Assembly: GCA_037179515.1 (NCBI GenBank)
Contig: JAXCGZ010007654.1
Location: 30,001 to 94,000 of the forward strand
DNA length: 64,000 bases
DNA from: Halocaridina rubra
Taxonomy: Eukaryota; Arthropoda; Malacostraca; Decapoda; Atyidae
Reading direction: 5' to 3'
The notes below the pieces were generated by a model, which saw nothing but the letters and a program-made list of their open reading frames with translations, was not told the DNA's origin and ran no database searches. Numbering within the stretch: the stretch's first letter is position 1; each line of letters begins with the position of its first letter. The position numbers and the translations under genes were made by a program. This document shows, one piece after another, positions 50,641-64,000 of this stretch.

Positions 50641-53600
50641 GCGCAGTTTAGAAGTATGCACAAGAGCTAGCTGGGGAGGGTAAGAAGAGGGTAATATCCA
50701 GAAGCACACGGAAGTCATCATTATATTTTTGGGATCACTATTCAAAGAGTATTGTCTTGAACACAGTCTTTCATAAGGGCAAATATGCTCTTCTGAAGCC
50801 ACGATGTATGGAAAAAGAGAATGACTTCCATTCAAAGGGCTCACCATCTAATCTGATATTCATGAAATGATTTGTACAATAGACTTAAATGATAGTTAAA
50901 TTTGCAGTTTATTTTGATATAAAACTGCATGGTGATAGGGCATCTTATATAAATGGAGATGAAATAGGTAGAATTCACCTATGTGCAGCCAATAAAACAT
51001 CATTCAAGCTCATTTTTTCCCCTCCCATATAATGGAGGTGAACATACATAAACAATTGTATTACCTGTGTCATAGGATGGAGCTAAAAAAAATACTTTTT
51101 TTTTTCAGAGAACCAATAGAAATGATGAGATTGAACAAGGTATCTTGGAGCCCTAAAATTTAATTTTTCTGTGATAGCTGTAGACAACTTGCTAACTATC
51201 GGGAGCTTTTACGAATACCCACTGCATATTATGTGGATATATAAAAGCATTTTATAATAATAATAATTATAATGATAAAAGATCAGGGGATGGGGCCTCA
51301 TTAAGAATGCTGTACACAAATGTTAATGGGGTAGATGGTAAGGCAGTAGAATTAAAGAATAGGATTTGTAACAGGCAGAATTAGTAGCAGTTACAGAGAC
51401 TACGTTAAGTGGGGACATAAAAAGTGTCACAGTTTTTCCTAAGGGCTTCAGAATATTAAGGGTTGAAAGATCTGAGAGGACTAGTGGAGGGATAGCACTG
51501 CTCATAAGTGAAAGATTTCAGGTTGAAGAAATAAGCTTTGCTATAGAAAATGAGTTCAAGGAATTTATTGTTGCTCGGATAAAAACTAGGTCAGAAAGCA
51601 TTATAAAACCTGTTGTATATAACCCAAAAAGTAACAATCATAGGCTAGAAGTTTATGAGGAAAGTCAAATAGGTACTACTGAAGTTATAAACTCAGTTGT
51701 TAACATTGCACGGGAGAGAAAATTTGGGATTTGATTAGCTATGAGAGATTTTAATCATAGACAGAGAAATTGAATAAATCATGACATACAATGGTGAGGA
51801 CTCATTTAGGGTAAGATTTCTAGATTGCATACAAGGGAATTTCCTACATCAACATGTACTGGAACCAACGAGGGCCTGGGGTGGGGATGAGCCATTGCTA
51901 ATTGATATTGTATTCACAGATAATGTATTGGATATTGAAAAAATTGAGTATAAAGCACTGTGTATTGTTCATGGAGTTTATCATCGAAGATGTTCTGCCT
52001 GAAAGTAAAGGCACTGAGGACACGAGGAGGAATTATCTGAAAGGAGATTACATCAAAATTAATGAGCTGTTTGCAGTTATTGCCTGGATGACCTTATTTA
52101 ACAATAAATCTGTACAAGAAATGTACGTCATCAATTGTGATGAATATGGGAAGATAGTAGATTGTTGCATACCATCCACCAAAGTAGGAGTTATTCATAC
52201 CAGAGAGACATGGTTCAATAATGAGTGTAAGAGAGCTAAGGATTGGAGAGAAAATACTGATAAAAGGCATAGGAGGAGAAAAAAACATAAATGCCTGGCA
52301 GACTTATAAAAGAGCAAGATATGATTACCTAAGCAAATGAAGAGAGGCAGAGAGAGACTATGAAAGGGATATCACCAGGAAGGCTACAGAAAACCCCAAA
52401 CTTTTGCTCAGTTTTATCAGAGGAAAACTGAAGGTAAAAGAACAGGCTTTAAAGCTATAGAAAGTGGATGGAAGCATCACTAAGACAGAAGAAGAGATCT
52501 GCAAAGAATTGAACAAGGAGTTTCAGTCAGTATTTGCAGTAGAAAATACCCCACCTCCTCAGATTGCAGAGAGAGGAGCTCATGGGCCGGCATTAGAAAA
52601 CATCATCATTTAAGCCACATAGGTATGCAAAGCGCTGATGAGGAGAGATGCCAATAAAGCTACAGGTCCTGATGATATATCCCCTTTTGTACTTAGGAAA
52701 TGCACTAAATCAACATCCGCGGCACTAAGTATCATAATTGAAAAGTCGTTGGAATCAGGGTAGATTCCGAGATGCTGGAAACAAGTGAACGTGGTACCTA
52801 TCTTCAAACAGAGAAGGAGGGATAAGGCTCTAAACAATAGACTTGTTTCCTTGACCAGTATAGTTTGAAAAGTTTTGGATAAACTACTAAGAAAACACAT
52901 CTCCCTTCACTTGGAATCCATCACTTTTTTGTCAGTGAAACAACATGGCTTCAGGGAAGGTAGATCAACAGTAACAAACTTATTAGACTCTCATGATGAG
53001 AGAAGCTGAATCTTACAGGAAAGAGAGGACTGGGAAGATTGCATATTCCTAGACTTTCAGAAAGCATTTGACACAGTCCCATAATGGGAGACTTATTAAG
53101 AAGCTGCAAGCAATGGTGAGAATAGGTGGATATGTCTTAGAATGGATAAAACATATTTAGAAGGAAGGGTACAGAGGGTTAGAGTAAGACACTCAAGTGT
53201 CTGAATGGAGAAGGGTTAGTAATGGAGTTCCACAGGGTTCAGTTTTAGGGCCACTTTTGTTCCTTGTATATGTAAATGACCTATCAGTCTGTAAATTTAT
53301 TCATGAATATGTTTCCAGATGATGCAAAGATTGTGAAGAAAATAAGAGACGAGAACAATGGTAGAGAATTTCAGGAAGGTCTAAATAATCTGCATGAGTG
53401 GTCAGAAATGTGGCTAATGAAATTCAATACTTCTAAATGTAAGGTAATGAGAATGGGAACATGTGCAAGAAGGCCCAAACTTGACTACTCAATGGCAGGA
53501 GCAGAACTTCAAGAGACAGCGAATGAGAGAGATCTAGGAATAAACATACTGATAGATTTGTCTCCAGAAATGCATATAAATGGCATAGCAAGGGCAGCAT

Positions 53601-54004
53601 ATGCTTTCTTAGCAAATGTAAGGGTAGTCTTCAGGCACATGAACAAGGAAATGTTCAGAAATATTTATGTAACCTATGTGAGGCCAAAGCTTCAATATGC
53701 AGCCCCCTTTTGGAATCCCAACTTGTAAAAGCACGTAGTTAAGCTGGAAAAGGTTCAAAGACATGCCACGAAACTGGTGCCAGAAATACGCAATCTCAGT
53801 TATGAGGAGAGGCTGAGGGAATTACTTACCATCACAAGAAACTAGAAGAATGAGAAAGGATATGGTGACAGTTTTTAAATTCCTTCATTTTTATGACAGA
53901 GGGGACAATGATCGAGACTTTGATATGGGTGGCACTAAAGCTAGAGGTCACAGTTTGAAGTTTCGTAGGAAAACTTCTTTGCAGGTTGTAAGGAAGTACT
54001 TTTC

Positions 54005-54584
54005 TAGTACTTACCTAATTGTGTTTACGGGAAAGAGCCCAAAGCTCGTATCTTCCCGTCTCCTCATCGGTTCCATTTTATACTTAGTGATACTTATTAT
54101 ACCTGTCCTTAAAACTATGGATTGAGATAGCATTAACTACCTCCTCGCTTAGCCAATTCCAATTATCAACTACTCTTACACTGAAAAAGTATTTCCTTAC
54201 ATCCTGCAAACAAGTTTTCTTACGAAGCTTCAAACTATGACCTCTAGTTCTAGAGCCAGCCATATCAAAATATCGCTCCCTATCCACTCTATCATAACCA
54301 TGAAGGAATTTAAAAACTGTCACCATATCCCCCCTCAATCTTCTAGCTTCGAGTGATGGTAAATCTAATTCCCTCAGCCTCTCATCATAACTGAGATTGC
54401 CTATTTCTGGCACCAGTTTCGTGGCATGTCTTTGAACTCTTTCAAGCTTAGCTATGTGCTTTTTCAAGTGTGGATTCCAAAAGGGGGCTGCATATTCGAG
54501 TTTTGGCCTCACATAGGTTACATAAATATTTCTGAACATTTCCTTGTCCATGTGCCTCAAGGCTACCCTTACATTCGATAATAT
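54005..54584 (-). mobile_element. LINE family P, 5'-truncated, inserted in reverse in another copy
   Basis: Minus-strand frame of 158 codons: MFRNIYVTYVRPKLEYAAPF, LVPEIGNLSYDERLRELDLP, SVRVVDNWNWLSEEVVNAIS and a stop, then the 3' UTR to 54008. This frame is clean while the host copy is broken, so this insertion is younger. Confidence 0.85.
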
Positions 54585-54691
54585 TATTAAATGTAAGAGT
54601 AGTTATGATAATTGGAATTCGCTAAGAGAGGAGGTAGTTCATGCTAACTCAATCCATGGGCTTATGGACAAGTATGATATGTATCACTAGG

Positions 54692-55006
54692 TGTAGTAGG
54701 TTAGCCCATGCCATCATCCACCCGTTGCAATACTACAGCTGATGGGTCTTTTGGATTTGCATAAGACTGTCTAGTACAGTTTGATGTTGTCTTCCTTCAG
54801 TTACGGTTATTTTCCTATGTTTACATCATCACAGAATATTCTTGGATATTCGTTACACATCTAGTATCCCTTCGCATCTGACAAGTTACAACACTCCCCA
54901 TGTCTCTTTACTTTAAGTTTTCTTCATTCCAAGGTCCGACGAGGGGAGCTTTATTTTATTTTTATTTTTTGGCCCGTCCTGGTGACAAAAAAATAAAGAA
55001 AAAAGT
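54692..55006 (+). repeat. Dispersed repeat family F, inserted in a LINE 3' UTR
   Basis: GTAGTAGGTTAGCCCATGCC, GATGGGTCTTTTGGATTTGC, TCTTGGATATTCGTTACACA and GGTCCGACGAGGGGAG, ending in AAAAAAATAAAGAAAAAAG. A poly-A-like end suggests retroposition. Confidence 0.75.
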
Positions 55007-55094
55007 TCAAAATGGAACCGACCTGGAGACGGGAAGTTACGAGTTTGGGGTTCTTTCCCGTAAGCACAATTAGGTAACTACACACGTGTGTGTA

Positions 55095-55183
<89 letters not shown>
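55095..55183. repeat. (TATC)n(TA)n microsatellite at a LINE tail
   Basis: About 34 bp of TATC then 55 bp of TA, following the AC-rich tail of the LINE. Confidence 0.94.
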
Positions 55184-55187
<4 letters not shown>

Positions 55188-55384
55188 TTTTTTTATTTTG
55201 TTTCCATAGCTATCATGTCTTACCCCCTCAATGGGAGGCTGGGGATGATAACAATAAACATTTATTTTTCAGAGCGAAACCAAGTCAAAACCACAACACT
55301 TTAGAAGTTACAAGATCCAAATTTGTCTACCCTAACCAAGCATGGCATAACAGTGTAATTAAAAGGCAAACTGGAATAAGGCCA

Positions 55385-55515
55385 CTCATATGCGTGGGCA
55401 AAGACAGGTTGGAGCTAGGGCATTAGGGGTAGATGCCCTTCCTAACGTCGTACGGTGGCTCAATTGTGGATCTGTCACTTTCGAGTCGATTGTTCTAATC
55501 ACTGCACTACTAAAA
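55385..55515 (-). repeat. tRNA-derived SINE family A, reverse orientation, partial
   Basis: GGGCAAAGACAGGTTGGAGC, GTAGATGCCCTTCCTAACG and a degraded head GTTCTAATCACTGCACTAC. Confidence 0.6.
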
Positions 55516-55982
55516 ATATTTGTTCTAGAATTTTTATCCCTTTTTGGTACGTGTTCTTGTTGGAGGTTTCAATTAATGACTTGATATAAGGTTATTTACT
55601 AACCCATTGCCTATATTCCTTCCTGGGGCACGAATGTATTCCCAAACAAGTGTAATGATGTCCAACACAACTCTCGACACCCTCTCTCACTGAAAGATAG
55701 CACAATACTAACTGGCCAACTGCTAGAAAAATGTAAACAAACCAAGGAAGCGGAAATTTGAAATTCTGATGTTAAAAGAGATCAGTTAAGGAATAGACAT
55801 GCCATGTGTTTATAGCGGCCATCTTGGATTTATTGAGCCAAGTCTTACAAAAATATAAGTATTTATAGCTATCTTATGACTTAAGTGTGTCTTTATTATT
55901 TTTTTTTTTTGCAAGTGCACTTAAGGGTGTTTTATCAATATATACATGCATGATAGCATGAATATTCCTTTCTTTTTGCAGT

Positions 55983-56040
<58 letters not shown>
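55983..56040. repeat. (AAT)n microsatellite
   Basis: About 57 bp of AAT directly before repeat family E. Bases 55516-55980 hold no recognised gene or repeat. Confidence 0.95.
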
Positions 56041-56041
<1 letters not shown>

Positions 56042-56260
56042 ATACATACATACATACATACATATACCTTGGCTGTTTCCCCCTTAAATTGGGGGGTAGC
56101 CGACATCAAAAAAGGAAAACAGTTTGGGGAGAAGTTATTCTCCCCTCTACTCCCCCTCTTCTTTGACGTCTCACAGAAGGTTGGTATAAGGGGGGGGATT
56201 CCTAGTCCCCCCGCCTCGTCCACTTTTAGTCGCCTTTTACGACACGCAGGGAATACGAAA

Positions 56261-56262
<2 letters not shown>
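56041..56262 (+). repeat. Dispersed repeat family E, full copy
   Basis: (CATA)n, CCTTGGCTGTTTCCCCC, TAGCCGACATCAAAAAAGG, CCTAGTCCCCCCGCCTCG and TAGTCGCCTTTTACGACACG. Flanked on both sides by (AAT)n. Confidence 0.8.

Positions 56263-56325
<63 letters not shown>
56263..56325. repeat. (AAT)n microsatellite
   Basis: About 62 bp of AAT. Confidence 0.95.
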
Positions 56326-56326
<1 letters not shown>

Positions 56327-56589
56327 TTTTATTTTACGCTTCTGCTTGATGAATGTAATTTCAAAGTTATATCTTAAAGCGTGATATTTCGACAGTAAAA
56401 GGTACCAATTTTATTATTGGAAAAGAAATAATAAAATAATCACTTTCATATTATTAAATGCCGTCAATCTTGAAGGCATCAGTTATATTTATAAGACGGT
56501 GGCTTGATCAATGTAGGACGTTCGCAGATGAAACTGTAAAAAAAATATATTCCTCATTAATATTTGTCTTTTTATATATTATCTAAGTC

Positions 56590-56945
56590 TATGCTGCTAG
56601 ACAGCATGTAGTAGGTTGGGCCATGGTCCCAGCTGCCTGTTGCGATACTACAGCTGAAGGTCTTTTGGACTTAAATAAGACTGTCCAGAACAGTTCGATA
56701 TTAATTCTTCTTTCAGTTACGATTCTTTTTCTATTGCCAACATCAACACCGAATATTCTTGGATAATCGTTACACATGTCTTGTTATCCCTTCACATCTG
56801 ACAAGTCACTACACTTTGCATCTGCATTTTACTTTATGTTTTCTTCGTGGCCAGGCCTGATGAGGGCGAGTTATTTGATTATTATTAATTTTTTTTTTTT
56901 TGGGGGGGGGGCGTCCTGGTGTTACAGTCATAAAATAAAAAGAAA
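56590..56945 (+). repeat. Dispersed repeat family F
   Basis: GTAGTAGGTTGGGCCATGG, GATACTACAGCTGAAGG, TTCTTGGATAATCGTTACAC, GGCCTGATGAGGGCGAG and GTCCTGGTGTTACAGTC. Confidence 0.75.
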
Positions 56946-56975
56946 GGCTCAACAGATTACAGTTGAACCTACCCA

Positions 56976-57150
56976 GGAGGTCAAGAAGAACTGGGACCTA
57001 ACTTTTATCAACAGCAAAGAAAGTTTAGGTTAAGCCAGGTTAGGTTAGAATATTCAATTGGAACTTAAGCTCAAATTCTAACCTAACTTAATATAACCTA
57101 ACCTTTCCTTACTTTTGTAAAAGGTAGCTCCCAATTCTTCCTGAGCTCCA
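56976..57150. mobile_element. Third foldback element, arms contain TTAGG-like units
   Basis: The left arm (GGAGGTCAAGAAGAACTGGG to GGTTAGGTTAGAAT) and right arm (ATTCTAACCTAACTTA to CCCAATTCTTCCTGAGCTCC) are inverted copies of about 80 bp. It lies 90 bp past the lectin stop codon. Confidence 0.75.
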
Positions 57151-57240
57151 CTACATATATCATATATTTAACAGAAATAAATATTTTTTTTTCGATCATT
57201 ACAGATTGCACTGATATAAACTATGACTCATTACAGGAAA

Positions 57241-63262
<6,022 letters not shown>

Positions 63263-63298
63263 TGCAGTTTTGGTTATTGCTGCACACTAAAGCTGATT

Positions 63299-63379
<81 letters not shown>
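63299..63379. repeat. (CT)n tract just upstream of the lectin start codon
   Basis: About 80 bp; on the gene strand it is (GA)n, ending 37 bases before the ATG, with ACCAATCAG between. It may lie in the promoter or the 5' UTR. Confidence 0.95.
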
Positions 63380-63380
<1 letters not shown>

Positions 63381-63502
63381 ACTTTACATTCGCTAACCAA
63401 ACTGTATCAGATTAGGCAAAATATTTACACAATTTGAACGCATTGTGTAACTGGCTATATAAAAAAAGCCTTTGTGAAGCCCAAGTTAAATATTTTAAAA
63501 AC

Positions 63503-63613
<111 letters not shown>

Positions 63614-63897
63614 TCATCAGTATAGGAATGGCGTTACGTAAGCGTGTTTTGATAAAATATGAATAAATATTATAATTCCTAGTCGTAAGTGAAATTTAGC
63701 TGGAATCAGGCATGACAGAGAGAAACGATTGGTCTACAGTCTGTTCTATATATATTAAAAAAATAAAACCTAGCCAATTAATATTTCTTCTTATAAGATA
63801 GTATAGAATAACCTGTGATCTCTCACCAATATTTAAAAAAAAAAATCTTTATTTACTCATTTTGAACGGCAACTGAAGCTTAATTCTATCATATATA

Positions 63898-63899
<2 letters not shown>

Positions 63900-63975
<76 letters not shown>
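63900..63975. repeat. (CT)n microsatellite
   Basis: About 76 bp of CT. Bases 63612-63899 hold nothing recognised. Confidence 0.97.
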
Positions 63976-63977
<2 letters not shown>

Positions 63978-64000
63978 AAATGCACTACCTTTTAATGCTG

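Larger units (their letters stand above)
51265..55092 (+). mobile_element. LINE family P, longest copy, with two nested insertions
   Basis: The 5' part codes, in broken frames, for an endonuclease-like region (LRMLYTNVNGVDGKAVELKN, RTSGGIALLISERFQ, MRDFNHR). The RT follows: [32 protein letters not shown] and [11 protein letters not shown] (motif C altered). The body is cut at about 54005 by a reversed LINE fragment and resumes near 54585 (TGTAAGAGTAGTTATGATAA). It is cut again at about 54692 by a family F repeat and resumes at 55008 (CAAAATGGAACCGACC) to the 3' end CACAATTAGGTAACTACACA. The only copy here with an endonuclease; many stops. Confidence 0.83.

Overview
The window is eukaryotic nuclear DNA, most likely from a decapod crustacean and probably a shrimp. 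Genes are split by GT-AG introns. The intervening DNA is full of long (TA)n, (CT)n, (AAT)n and (AC)n microsatellites, a short run of the arthropod TTAGG unit occurs, and tRNA-derived SINEs, LINEs, pogo/Tigger-type DNA transposons and one Gypsy-type LTR element are packed together. The organism call is an inference from this texture and from the gene types; it cannot be proved here.

Three split host genes can be assembled from splice sites and matching phases. (1) Plus strand, 7462-30052: the 3' six exons of a two-pore-domain (K2P) potassium channel. Both selectivity filters (TIGYG and TIGFG) are present, and the upstream exon(s) carrying the first membrane helix were not found. (2) Minus strand, 63262-57241: a complete eight-exon gene for a 390-residue secreted protein with an unrecognised N-terminal domain and two C-type lectin domains. 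(3) Minus strand, 47734-41918: four exons for a single-pass membrane protein with a cytoplasmic tail of almost 500 residues and no recognised domain; its ectodomain exons were not found. Genes 1 and 3 converge. Gene 3 lies downstream of gene 2 on the same strand, so it could be a separate gene or the membrane-anchored 3' end of gene 2.

Layout. 1-7.4 kb: SINE pieces, microsatellites, a LINE with an intact reverse transcriptase and two foldback elements. 7.4-30.1 kb: the channel gene, whose introns hold LINE copies, an SINE cluster, a Gypsy element with two LTRs (12.6-17.4 kb) and a 4.2 kb Tigger element (23.5-27.6 kb). 30.1-41.9 kb: intergenic between convergent genes, with a second Tigger remnant, its deletion derivative and many SINEs. 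41.9-47.7 kb: the membrane-protein gene with one LINE copy in an intron. 47.7-57.2 kb: a nested LINE/LINE/SINE complex and other repeats. 57.2-63.3 kb: the lectin gene, whose second intron carries a head-to-tail array of 5'-truncated LINE copies joined through (AC)n tails. 63.3-64 kb: (CT)n/(GA)n tracts.

The mobile elements interact. Two Tigger-type elements and one deletion derivative sit at TA sites in or at the edge of (TA)n tracts. LINE copies begin exactly where the (AC)n tail of the previous copy ends. No prokaryotic feature, CRISPR array or obvious new defence system was seen.
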